In this document: piece by piece, positions 51,865 through 60,628 of the stretch
Layout of the letters: each line of letters opens with the position of its first letter
How positions within the stretch are numbered: position 1 is the first letter of the stretch
Assembly: GCA_050998805.1 (NCBI GenBank)
Contig: JBPCPV010000037.1
Location: 17,486 to 81,485 of the forward strand
Reading direction: 5' to 3'
DNA: 64,000 nt
DNA from: JAICKM01 sp050998805
GTDB lineage: Bacteria; Chloroflexota; Chloroflexia; QHBQ01; JAICKM01
Notes under the pieces: generated by a model
Told to the model about the DNA's origin: nothing
Databases searched by the model: none
The model's input: only the letters and a program-made list of their open reading frames with translations
Position numbers and translations under genes: made by a program

Positions 51865-51870
51865 TATAAT
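51865..51870 (+). promoter_or_regulatory. -10 element for lon
   Basis: A perfect TATAAT on the plus strand about 80 bases before the lon start; the -35 region is weak. No heat-shock operator is recognised. Confidence 0.5.
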
Positions 51871-51952
51871 ACGAACGTGATCAAGTTTTACGCTGTCCGC
51901 GACTCTGGGAGGTTGGGTGCGCCACCCACCTTGTCGCATGGGGGATAGCCCG

Positions 51953-54454
51953 ATGAGCAGCGAACTCTCTCGTGGAAAAACCGATTTCCCGCTCTTGCCG
52001 CTGAAAAACGTCGTCGTCTTCCCCCGTACTCTCGTCACTCTCACGGTCGGGCGGACTCGGAGCATACGCGCCCTCGAAGAGGCGATCGGCGGCGATCGGC
52101 GGCTTGTTGTGGCAACCCAGCACGCCGGCCACGCGGACGATCCGCTCGAGGAAGACATCTACGACACCGGCACGCTGATCGAAGTCAGTCAGGTGCAACG
52201 GCAGAACGACGGCAACCTCCAGGTGCATGTGGAGGGGCTGCGGCGCGTGCGTATCGAACACTACCTCCAAAACGACCCGTTCTTCATTGTCCAGGCCAAT
52301 GAAGTTGCCGAGAAGCTCGGTGCCGGTCCCTCGGTCGAAGCCCTGATGCGCCACCTCGTCGAACTTTTCGCGCACTATGCACAGCTGAACAGCAAGGTGC
52401 CTTCCGAGGCGGTAGACACTATGCGCGGCGCGCGCCACCCCGGCTACCTGGCCGATCTGCTCGCCGCCCACGTTATCCCCGACGCCCACGACCGGCAGAA
52501 CGTCCTCAGCGAACTCGACCAGGCCCAGCGCCTAGAGTATGTGGGCGGCCTGCTCACGAACGAACTCGAGGTGCTCGAGCTTGATCAGCGCATACGCAAC
52601 AAGGTCCGCTCGCAGATCGACAAGAACCATCGGGAGTTCTACCTGCGCGAGCAGCTGAAGGCGATCCATGATGAGCTTGGCGGAGAGGGCGGCAGCGAAA
52701 TCTCCGAACTCCGCGATAAACTCGACGCCAAAGGGCTGCCCGAAGACGTGATGGCGAAGCTCGTCAAAGAACTGAACCGCCTGGAACGGATGCCCTCGGT
52801 TTCGCCGGAAGGCACGGTGATACGCAACTACATAGACTGGATGGTTTCGATACCCTGGAACGAGAAGACCGACGATGTGCTCGACATAGCCGTGGCGGAG
52901 CGCGTGCTGAACGAGGATCACTATGGGCTGGAAAAGATCAAAGAGAGAATACTCGAGTTCCTGGCGGTCCGTCAACTGACCCAGGCCGCGCTCAAAGCCG
53001 AGGCGTCGGCACCTAATGTCAAGCGCCGCCTGCTCAAAGGCCCGATCCTCTGCTTCGTCGGCCCGCCCGGAGTCGGCAAAACAAGCCTCGGCCAGTCAAT
53101 CGCCGACTCGATGGGCCGCCGTTTCGTGCGGATCGCCGTCGGTGGCGTGCATGACGAGGCCGAGATCCGCGGCCATAGGCGCACCTACGTCGGCGCGCTG
53201 CCCGGCAGGATCGTCCACGCGATGAAGACAGCAGGCACCAAGAACCCGCTCATCCTCCTCGACGAAATAGACAAACTCGCCTCGGATTATCGCGGCGACC
53301 CCGCCTCCGCCCTGCTTGAAGTCCTCGACCCCGAGCAGAACTGGAACTTCACCGACCACTACCTCGATCTGCCCTATGACCTCTCCGAGGTACTGTTCAT
53401 CACCACCGCGAACGACTTCCACTCGATACCGCGCCCGTTGCGCGACCGCATGGAGATCCTGGAACTCGGTGGGTACACCGAAGACGAAAAAGTGCAAATA
53501 GCCCGGCGCTACTTGCTGCCACGCCAGCTACAGGCACACGGCCTGCCCGCAGGCGCGGTCGAGATCCCGGAGAAGATATTGCGCGCGCTGATCCGCACCC
53601 ATACCCGCGAGGCCGGGGTGCGCGATCTGGAGCGCAAGCTCGCTGCGATCTGTCGCAAGGCGGCGCGTCGTGTGGTGCAGGGGCGCACCACCCGCGTCAG
53701 GCTTACCCAACATAACCTGGAAGAGTTCCTCGGCCCAGGCCGCCTTGCTGGCGAGGTAGACCCCATCGGGGTCGCCCAGATCGGCGTTGCGCTCGGCCTG
53801 GCCTGGACGGAGCACGGCGGCGAACTCCTGCCGGTCGAGGTGGCGACCATGCCGGGGCGTGGCTCGCTCACCATCACCGGCAGGCTCGGCGATGTGATGC
53901 AGGAGTCGGCTCGCGCCGCCCTCAGCTACGCACGCGCTCGCGCCGTCGCCCTCGGCATCGACCCCGACTTCCAGGAAAGTACCGATCTGCACATCCACCT
54001 GCCGGAGGGGGCCATCCCGAAAGACGGCCCCTCCGCCGGCATCACAATCGCCGGTGCCCTAATTTCGGCGCTAACACGCCGCCCGTTGCGGCATGATACG
54101 GCGATGACCGGAGAGATCACCCTGCGTGGGCGGGTGCTCCCAATCGGTGGGCTGAAAGAGAAGGTTCTCGCCGCCCGTCGTGCCGGCATGAGGCGCGTTA
54201 TCGCGCCCTCCGAGAACCGGCGTGACTTACTTGAATTGCCCCGTAATGTTCGCCGTGAGTTGGAGTTTTTGTGGGTTGATAACATGGATCAGGTGTTGGA
54301 TGCGATCCTGGCGCCGCAAGCCCTCGCCGCTGAAACGGCGACGGTTGTGCCCGGCGACCCGGATAGTGACGCTCCCCCACCCATCGAGCCAACGGCCGCG
54401 CAGCATGAGATGCCCGCGACCGATACCCCGCATGACCTCCAACTCTTGGCCTAG
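51953..54454 (+). CDS. lon: ATP-dependent Lon protease
   Basis: This 833-residue LonA-type protease degrades damaged and regulatory proteins in the cytoplasm. ATG 51953 (MSSELSRGKTDFPLLPLKNVVVFP) is chosen. The N-terminal substrate domain spans about 1-210, the AAA+ domain has Walker A GPPGVGKTSLG (about 373) and Walker B ILLDEIDKL, and the C-terminal protease domain has the Ser in KDGPSAGIT (about 697) and the Lys in GGLKEKVLAA. A short acidic tail (DPDSDAPPP) follows. All catalytic residues are present. Confidence 0.96.
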   Translation: MSSELSRGKTDFPLLPLKNVVVFPRTLVTLTVGRTRSIRALEEAIGGDRRLVVATQHAGHADDPLEEDIYDTGTLIEVSQVQRQNDGNLQVHVEGLRRVRIEHYLQNDPFFIVQANEVAEKLGAGPSVEALMRHLVELFAHYAQLNSKVPSEAVDTMRGARHPGYLADLLAAHVIPDAHDRQNVLSELDQAQRLEYVGGLLTNELEVLELDQRIRNKVRSQIDKNHREFYLREQLKAIHDELGGEGGSEISELRDKLDAKGLPEDVMAKLVKELNRLERMPSVSPEGTVIRNYIDWMVSIPWNEKTDDVLDIAVAERVLNEDHYGLEKIKERILEFLAVRQLTQAALKAEASAPNVKRRLLKGPILCFVGPPGVGKTSLGQSIADSMGRRFVRIAVGGVHDEAEIRGHRRTYVGALPGRIVHAMKTAGTKNPLILLDEIDKLASDYRGDPASALLEVLDPEQNWNFTDHYLDLPYDLSEVLFITTANDFHSIPRPLRDRMEILELGGYTEDEKVQIARRYLLPRQLQAHGLPAGAVEIPEKILRALIRTHTREAGVRDLERKLAAICRKAARRVVQGRTTRVRLTQHNLEEFLGPGRLAGEVDPIGVAQIGVALGLAWTEHGGELLPVEVATMPGRGSLTITGRLGDVMQESARAALSYARARAVALGIDPDFQESTDLHIHLPEGAIPKDGPSAGITIAGALISALTRRPLRHDTAMTGEITLRGRVLPIGGLKEKVLAARRAGMRRVIAPSENRRDLLELPRNVRRELEFLWVDNMDQVLDAILAPQALAAETATVVPGDPDSDAPPPIEPTAAQHEMPATDTPHDLQLLA

Positions 54455-54477
54455 CGGCCTCGCAGGAATTAAGAATA

Positions 54478-57381
54478 ATGTATAGAAGAGATCGCTCCGG
54501 CTCAGGCCGGAGCCATGATCGTGACGGCCGAGACCGAGGCCGTCAACTGCCCGCAGCCCCGCCACGAGATGTGCGCGACGCCCGCGAAGCAGAGCGTGCC
54601 GGTCTGCAATGGGTGCGTGTTGACATGCACCTCCACACCCCCGCGTCTGCCGACTACCGAGACCCAGACGCGACTTACCTAAAGATCCTACAGCGCGCCG
54701 AGGAACGGGGCCTCGACATCATCGCGTTTACCGACCACAACAGCACCCAGGGCTATGCCGAGATGCTGGAGGAGATCCACACACTCGAAATGCTCGAAGG
54801 CCGTGGCCGCCTCAACGAGCAAGAGATACACGACCTCGCCGAGTACAGGCGGCTGCGCGAGACACTCCTCGTGCTGCCCGGCTTCGAGTTCACCGCGACC
54901 TTCGGCTTCCACATACTCGGCATCTTCCCTCCCGGCTACTCTCTCCGCAAGATCGAGATCCTGCTCCTCAAGCTCGATGTCCCCGAAGCCAAGATGCTCG
55001 CCGGCGCGCCCGATGCCGGGCCGACCAGCGACGTGATCGAGGCTTATGAGGCGATCACCGAAGCCGGAGGTCTGGCTATCGCCGCGCACGCCAACTCGTC
55101 GAACGGCGTGGCGATGCAGGGCTTCAACTTCGGCGGCCAGACCAAGATCGCCTACACCCAGCATGAGGCCCTCGCAGCGCTCGAAGTCACCGACCTCGAG
55201 CAAAGCGGGCGGCGCACGACCGAGTCGTTCTTCAACGGCTCAAAGCCCGAATACCCCCGCCGGATGCATTGCATCCAGGGGAGCGACGCCCACAGCATAG
55301 ACAAAGAGCCGGGCGAAGGCCTCAACAAGCGCCTCGGTGTCGGAGATCGCTGCACCGAGTTGCTGCTTCCCGCCAGCACCTTCGCCGCGATCCGCGACCT
55401 CTTCGCCGGCAAGGACTTCGACCGCCTCCGGCCCTACCGTCCGGGTCAGGTGGTAACCTACGACTTCGTGCGCCAGGCCCGCGCCCAGGGGCCGTCCATC
55501 GTGCAGTCCTTCCACGAGCGGGCCTCCACCAAGACGAACCACACCCGCGCCGTCCTCAAAGACGTGGCCGCCTTCGCCAACACCAACGGTGGCAACATCT
55601 ACCTCGGCGTGAGCGCAGACGAGGCGTTGCCGGTGCGTGGTGTGGACCAGCCCGACGACACGATGAACATGCTCCGCTTCGACATCCAGCGGGGCATCGT
55701 GCCCCCGCTCGAAGTCACCTTCGCCACCCACACCAGCGACGGCCGCCCTGTCCTCCTCTTGCAGGTTCCCCGCGGTGCTGACCGGCCTTACATGTTCGAG
55801 CCTGCCGGCCAGATCTATCTGCGCCAGGAGGCCGATAGCGTCGTCGCCACCCGCGACGACATCGTGCGCCTCGTCTTGGAGGCCCAGGGCGAGCGCATGA
55901 ACGCCGAACTTGCGGCAGCCGCCCTCTCCGTGCCCACCGCACAGAGCGCGGCGACCGCCAAGCAGCTTGCCGATGCCGAGGAAGCCAGCGCAGAGATGGT
56001 CGAGGACGCGGTGGCCGGATCGTCGGTGCCGCTCGACACCGCCCACCGCCGCAAGCGCCGCCGCCGCCGAGGCGGGGACCGCGCCCCCGAACCCGCACTC
56101 TCCGACCAGGCACCAGAAGACGAGGTAGGCGTTCCCGCCTGGGAAACTACCCCCGCCTGGGAGGCCCCAGAAGACAGCCAGCCCGCAGCCGAAAGCCAGG
56201 AAGCCGCCGAGATCTCTGCCCTGCATGATTTCGCCGGCGTACCCACATCGCCCCCTTCCGCCACAGGCGATGGCACCGGTGCGGTCGCCCGTCCCCGGCG
56301 CAAGGGCACCCTCTACCAGGTCTACCGTGCAAAGCTTGGCGAGCAGGAGGTCGGCAACGCCAACAAGGAGCGCCGTGCCGGGCTTTTTGCCGACAAGGCC
56401 GGTGAGCTGCTCGACGCTGACGTGCGCTCCGCCAACCCCGACGGGATGTTCGAGATGCAGCGCAACCAGCTCTGGCTGCCGCAGGATGTCGAGCCTCGAC
56501 TGCCGGAGAGCCTGCTCGCTCGCCCCCGCTCGAAGTCACCGTTGAACGACACGATCCTCAACGCGAAGAGCGGTCCCGGCGGCCACTTCCAGACAGGCGA
56601 AGAACTGGCCCCCCCTCTCCCTGAGCCGGAACCCGAACCCGCGAAGAAACCGGCGCGCGGACGCCGCAAAGCCGCACCAGCCGCGCAGCCTGCACAGGCC
56701 CCGGCCCCGGCACCTGCCGCGCAACAAGCGCCCGAAGTGCCCCCGCCCCAAGCCCCTGCGCCGACCGGCGGCATACGCGCCTTGCCCGGCGAAAAGCTGT
56801 CGGGGCGCAAGGCCGCAGCCGCAGCTACCGCACCTGCACCGGCTGCCGCCGAGAAGCCTTCAGCCCGCAAGCCCGCAGCTACCCAGGCTGCGCCTGTTGC
56901 CGCCGAGAAGCCCTCCCGACGCAAGCCTGCCGCTGCCGCTGCCCCACCGCCTGCTCCGCCTCCCGCGCCTGCCGCCAAGGTGGGCGCGCCGACGATCCCT
57001 TCGCCGCGCACCGGCGTCGAGATCGTCTCCACCGAAATCCGAAACGGCGTGCCCTATCACGCGATGCGTGACCTACGCAACGGCAGCATCGTGCATAACG
57101 TGACGCGCTATTCCGCACGGCGGCTCTGGTACTACGCCATCATGCGCCACGAAGTCGGCCTGCCAGACCCCGACGAAATCGAGTGGTCGGGCGACGTTGG
57201 CCTCTGGCGCAAAGTCCGCCGCGCCAACCTCCTGCGCTACGACCTCGTGGGCCGCGAACCCGACGGCAGCCTCCGCGTCTACTACGGCGTCACCGAGGAC
57301 GGCATTCAAGGCCCCTGGCGCGAGATCGATCTGGCATCCGGTGAGGCGGTGCAGGCCGGCAACGAAAAGGAATGGGCCTGA
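54478..57381 (+). CDS. PHP-domain / AlbA_2 multidomain protein
   Basis: This 967-residue protein has a PHP phosphoesterase-type domain at about 45-320: VDMHLHTPASADY, IIAFTDHNSTQGY, IAAHANSS and GSDAHSID give the metal-binding His/Asp set. An AlbA_2 (Schlafen-like DNA-binding) domain follows at about 345-460 (STKTNHTRAVLKDVAAFANTNGGNI). The rest is long Ala/Pro/Lys-rich linkers with a short Arg/Lys cluster (HRRKRRRRRGG) and a conserved C-terminal ~115-residue block (RRLWYYAIMRHEVGLPD). It could be a nuclease or phosphatase tethered to nucleic acid. It lies directly before the metallopeptidase gene. Confidence 0.8.
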   Translation: MYRRDRSGSGRSHDRDGRDRGRQLPAAPPRDVRDAREAERAGLQWVRVDMHLHTPASADYRDPDATYLKILQRAEERGLDIIAFTDHNSTQGYAEMLEEIHTLEMLEGRGRLNEQEIHDLAEYRRLRETLLVLPGFEFTATFGFHILGIFPPGYSLRKIEILLLKLDVPEAKMLAGAPDAGPTSDVIEAYEAITEAGGLAIAAHANSSNGVAMQGFNFGGQTKIAYTQHEALAALEVTDLEQSGRRTTESFFNGSKPEYPRRMHCIQGSDAHSIDKEPGEGLNKRLGVGDRCTELLLPASTFAAIRDLFAGKDFDRLRPYRPGQVVTYDFVRQARAQGPSIVQSFHERASTKTNHTRAVLKDVAAFANTNGGNIYLGVSADEALPVRGVDQPDDTMNMLRFDIQRGIVPPLEVTFATHTSDGRPVLLLQVPRGADRPYMFEPAGQIYLRQEADSVVATRDDIVRLVLEAQGERMNAELAAAALSVPTAQSAATAKQLADAEEASAEMVEDAVAGSSVPLDTAHRRKRRRRRGGDRAPEPALSDQAPEDEVGVPAWETTPAWEAPEDSQPAAESQEAAEISALHDFAGVPTSPPSATGDGTGAVARPRRKGTLYQVYRAKLGEQEVGNANKERRAGLFADKAGELLDADVRSANPDGMFEMQRNQLWLPQDVEPRLPESLLARPRSKSPLNDTILNAKSGPGGHFQTGEELAPPLPEPEPEPAKKPARGRRKAAPAAQPAQAPAPAPAAQQAPEVPPPQAPAPTGGIRALPGEKLSGRKAAAAATAPAPAAAEKPSARKPAATQAAPVAAEKPSRRKPAAAAAPPPAPPPAPAAKVGAPTIPSPRTGVEIVSTEIRNGVPYHAMRDLRNGSIVHNVTRYSARRLWYYAIMRHEVGLPDPDEIEWSGDVGLWRKVRRANLLRYDLVGREPDGSLRVYYGVTEDGIQGPWREIDLASGEAVQAGNEKEWA

Positions 57382-57382
57382 A

Positions 57383-57916
57383 TTGAGCGACCAGCCCATG
57401 GAACTCGAGATAATCCGGTCCAGCGGGCGGGTGAAAACCGTCTCCGCCCGCTGGTTCGTCCCCGAGAACAAGCTACAGATCCGCCTGCCTGCGAACCTCG
57501 AACCCGCCGAAGAGCAGCGCTTGATTGACAATATGATCGCCAAAGTCAGGGCCAAGAACCGCCGTCGGGATCTGAACCGCGACATCAAGCTGCCACAGCT
57601 TGCCGCCGAACTCAACCGCCGGTATTTCGGCGGCAAGCTCCGCCTCGACTCGATAGAGTGGGTGACGAACCAGCAGGGGCGCTACGGCTCATGCACCCCC
57701 GACCTCCGCTCCATCCGCATCTCCGACCGCGTGGCCGCGATGCCCGCCTGGGTGCTCGATTACGTGCTCGTACACGAACTCGCCCACCTAGTCGAGGGCA
57801 ACCACTCGCCAGCCTTCTGGGACCTGGTCAACCGATACCCACTCACCGAGCGCGCACGCGGCTACCTCATCGCGCTCGGCCTCGAGGGCCTCGATGGCCC
57901 CGCCGAGGATACCTGA
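57383..57916 (+). CDS. YgjP/DUF45-like zinc metallopeptidase
   Basis: This 177-residue protein has the motif VHELAHLVEGNHSPAFW (about residues 130-146), that is HExxH with a third His in NHS, as in the YgjP/WLM family. NQQGRYGSCTPD is the conserved strand before it. TTG 57383 fits AAAAGGA about 11 bases upstream; ATG 57398 is an alternative that removes five residues. It is nearly fused to the PHP gene (one base after its stop). Members are linked to DNA-repair or restriction loci, but the substrate is unknown. Confidence 0.87.
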   Translation: MSDQPMELEIIRSSGRVKTVSARWFVPENKLQIRLPANLEPAEEQRLIDNMIAKVRAKNRRRDLNRDIKLPQLAAELNRRYFGGKLRLDSIEWVTNQQGRYGSCTPDLRSIRISDRVAAMPAWVLDYVLVHELAHLVEGNHSPAFWDLVNRYPLTERARGYLIALGLEGLDGPAEDT

Positions 57917-57988
57917 CACAGCAGCATTGTCATTCTGAGCGCAGCGAAGAATCTCTGTTGCCGCTCGTGCGTCTGAAAGGGAGCGTTT

Positions 57989-58144
57989 ATGATCGCGCGT
58001 TTGGGCCGGACTATATACTTCCTGACGACCGGCAGCCGCAAGTTCTGGCTCCTGCCTCTGGTCCTCAGCCTGCTGCTCGTCATCGTGCTGATCGCCCTCG
58101 GCGGCGCTTCGGTGGTCGCGCCGTTCCTCTACCCCGGCTTCTAG
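57989..58144 (+). CDS. Small membrane protein (DUF5989-like)
   Basis: This 51-residue protein begins MIARLGRTIYFLTTGSRKFW and has one membrane helix (LLPLVLSLLLVIVLIALGG), ending APFLYPGF. This matches the short DUF5989-type proteins that sit next to SGNH-like genes. AAAGGGAG precedes ATG 57989. The stop codon is five bases before the next start, so it is part of the same operon. Confidence 0.75.
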   Translation: MIARLGRTIYFLTTGSRKFWLLPLVLSLLLVIVLIALGGASVVAPFLYPGF

Positions 58145-58149
58145 CCCTT

Positions 58150-59337
58150 ATGCCCCTGTTGTCGCCGCCTGCACAGCCAAACACTCCACCACCCCGCCGC
58201 GCCTGGCACCGCATCTTGCGCGATACCCTGCTCGTTGTAGCCGTCACCGCCGGGCTGACGCTGGCCCTGCTCGAGATCGGCCTGCGCCTCTTCGCGCCCC
58301 AGATCAGCCCCGAGATGCGCGCCGACCAGCTTAACGGCCTCTTCGTGTCCGACCCCGCCACCAGCAATCGCAACGCGCCGGGAGCACATATCCCGTTTCG
58401 CTATGACGAGTTCAACACCAGCTTCGACATCAACACGCAAGGCTTGCGCGAGGATCGTCTGGTCGGCCCTCCCATTCCCGGCACCACCCGCCTGCTTTGC
58501 CTCGGCGACTCGTTCACCTTCGGCTGGGGTGTGCCGGTAACGCAGACCTATCCCTACTTGTTGCGAGATAGCCGCGCCGCCGACGGCAGCCCGATCGACC
58601 CCGTCAACGGCGGCGTGAACGGTTACGGTCCCGACAACGAGGCTGCCTGGCTGCGGACCTACGGCTGGCCGTTGCAGCCCAAGATCGTGCTGGTCGGCTT
58701 CTTCGTCGGCAACGATGTGCGTGACACTATGCTCGGCCTCAACAAGACGACCGTAGACGAACAGCTGGGTCTCGTTTCCGCCGGACTCTCCGCACCACGC
58801 ACCCCGCTCGCCGCGCTCAAAAGCTGGCTGGCGCACCACTCGCAAGCCTATGTCCTTCTGCGGCGGCTCGCCCACGACTGGTTCGCCCCCTCTCAGCCCG
58901 CCGTGCGGCAGCCCGGCCTGTATGACACCGCGCCATTCTACTACAAGCCCGTGCCGCCCGACATCGCCTCCGGCTGGAATAAGGCCACCGGCCTCCTCGA
59001 CGCGATGCGTGCCGACGCCCAAGCTCACGGCGCGATGCTGGTCGTGGTGGCGATCCCCGCCCGCGAACAGGTGGAGGACTCCTACTGGCAAGAGATGAAA
59101 AATCGCTTCGGCCTCCACGAGGACGCCCTAGCGCGGGATCTACCGCAGCAAAAGCTCGCCGCCTGGGCCGCCCGCACAGGCGCGCCCCTGATCGATCTCC
59201 TGCCCGACTTCCGCGCCGCACCCGCCGCGCCGCCGCTCTACTTCCGCAACGACCCGCATTGGAACGCCTCCGGCCATGCCATCGCCGCCCAGTTGATTCG
59301 TTTCGGCCTGATCCGCCTCGGCCTCTTCAGCCGCTAA
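58150..59337 (+). CDS. Membrane-anchored SGNH/GDSL-like hydrolase, copy 1
   Basis: This 395-residue protein has a single N-terminal membrane helix (TLLVVAVTAGLTLALLEIGL, about 27-46) and an outer SGNH-like domain. CLGDSFTFGWGV (about 117-128) is block I with the nucleophile Ser, VGFFVGNDV is block III, and the C-terminal NDPHWNASGHAIAA holds the catalytic Asp-x2-His. Related membrane proteins acetylate or deacetylate exopolysaccharides. The open frame extends far upstream, but ATG 58150 directly follows the small membrane protein. Confidence 0.87.
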   Translation: MPLLSPPAQPNTPPPRRAWHRILRDTLLVVAVTAGLTLALLEIGLRLFAPQISPEMRADQLNGLFVSDPATSNRNAPGAHIPFRYDEFNTSFDINTQGLREDRLVGPPIPGTTRLLCLGDSFTFGWGVPVTQTYPYLLRDSRAADGSPIDPVNGGVNGYGPDNEAAWLRTYGWPLQPKIVLVGFFVGNDVRDTMLGLNKTTVDEQLGLVSAGLSAPRTPLAALKSWLAHHSQAYVLLRRLAHDWFAPSQPAVRQPGLYDTAPFYYKPVPPDIASGWNKATGLLDAMRADAQAHGAMLVVVAIPAREQVEDSYWQEMKNRFGLHEDALARDLPQQKLAAWAARTGAPLIDLLPDFRAAPAAPPLYFRNDPHWNASGHAIAAQLIRFGLIRLGLFSR

Positions 59338-59350
59338 GGACCGCCAACCT

Positions 59351-60568
59351 ATGGACACCGGCATCCGTCACCTCTCAGCCCCAATCGTACCACATCCCGT
59401 GCGTCACCGGGGGCGCGGCCGTAGACTGCGCGAGGCGCTGCTGGTGTGCGTGATCACGCTCGGCTCGAGCCTCGTGCTGCTGGAAGTGGGCCTGCGCCTG
59501 TTCCTACCTCAGAACGGTCCCGGCCTAATTGACGGCGATCCCTATACCGGCCTATTCGTGGCCGATACAGCGACTGTCTACCGCAACGCGCCCGGCGTCA
59601 GCGTGCGCCATCGCTCACCGGAGATCAACACAACATACACAACCAACGGCCAGGGCTTGCGGGAGGACCACGAAATCGGCTCCCTCCCACCGGGCAGCGC
59701 CCGCCTACTCTGCCTCGGCGACTCGTTTACCTTTGGCTGGGGCGTGGTCGGCGACCAGACGTATCCAGATCTCCTGTCCGGTAGCCGGACAGCCGATGGG
59801 CTTCTCCTCGAAAGCCTCAACGCCGGGGTGATGGGCTACGGCACGGATAACGAAGCCGTGTGGCTGCACACCTACGGCTGGGCGCTGAAGCCCCAGATCG
59901 TCCTGGTCGGCTTTTTCGTCGGCAACGATGTGAGCGATGTCATGGCGGGTATGAATAAGACGCACATCAACGCCCAGAATCGGCTGACGGCAACCAACCG
60001 ACCCGGCATGCCTGCGGGAGACTCCGACGAGACGCCTGCCGTCGGGCCGCTCGGCACGGTCAAGCAATGGCTGGCCCACCATTCGCACGCCTACGTCTTT
60101 TTACGCAGTCTGACTCACAACCTCTTGCAACCGGCCCCGCCCACCACGCTGGACGATCTGGATCGCGAGGTCAAGTTTTTCCACCGTACTGAACCCCCGG
60201 ACATCGCCGCCGGTTGGGACAAGGCGACCGGTCTGCTCGACGCGATGCGCGCAGACACGGAGGCTCATGGCGCGCGCCTCGTGGTGGTGGCGCTCCCCAC
60301 ACTGAACCAGGTTCAGGATGGCGCGTGGCAGGCGTTGACGCGCCCTTTTCCGGTGGACACGCTGCTGCGTGACCAGCCCCAACGCAAGCTGGCCGCGTGG
60401 AGTGCCCGTACCGGAACCCCCCTGATCGACCTACTGCCCGGCTTTCGCGCCGCTAAATCAAGCAGCCTCTATTTCCAACTTGACCGCCACTGGACTGCCG
60501 CCGGCCACGCCCTCGCTGCGAGCTTGATCAAGGCCGCGCTGAGCCGGCAAGGGCTGTTGAGCCAGTAG
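59351..60568 (+). CDS. Membrane-anchored SGNH/GDSL-like hydrolase, copy 2
   Basis: This 405-residue paralogue of the preceding protein has the same order: membrane helix (VCVITLGSSLVLLEVGLRLF, about 35-54), CLGDSFTFGWGV (about 118), VGFFVGNDV and DRHWTAAGHALAA with Asp-x2-His. The two genes are 13 bases apart and came from a tandem duplication. Identity is high around the catalytic blocks and low in the middle, suggesting divergence of acceptor choice. Confidence 0.87.
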   Translation: MDTGIRHLSAPIVPHPVRHRGRGRRLREALLVCVITLGSSLVLLEVGLRLFLPQNGPGLIDGDPYTGLFVADTATVYRNAPGVSVRHRSPEINTTYTTNGQGLREDHEIGSLPPGSARLLCLGDSFTFGWGVVGDQTYPDLLSGSRTADGLLLESLNAGVMGYGTDNEAVWLHTYGWALKPQIVLVGFFVGNDVSDVMAGMNKTHINAQNRLTATNRPGMPAGDSDETPAVGPLGTVKQWLAHHSHAYVFLRSLTHNLLQPAPPTTLDDLDREVKFFHRTEPPDIAAGWDKATGLLDAMRADTEAHGARLVVVALPTLNQVQDGAWQALTRPFPVDTLLRDQPQRKLAAWSARTGTPLIDLLPGFRAAKSSSLYFQLDRHWTAAGHALAASLIKAALSRQGLLSQ

Positions 60569-60589
60569 CCCACGAACGGCTTTCTGTGA

Positions 60590-60595
60590 TATAAT
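60590..60595 (+). promoter_or_regulatory. -10 element for the DnaE-like gene
   Basis: A perfect TATAAT lies 34 bases before ATG 60629. The -35 is poor. It separates this gene from the SGNH operon. Confidence 0.5.
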
Positions 60596-60628
60596 GTCAT
60601 ATATCCCGATAGCTGGAGTGACCCTCGG

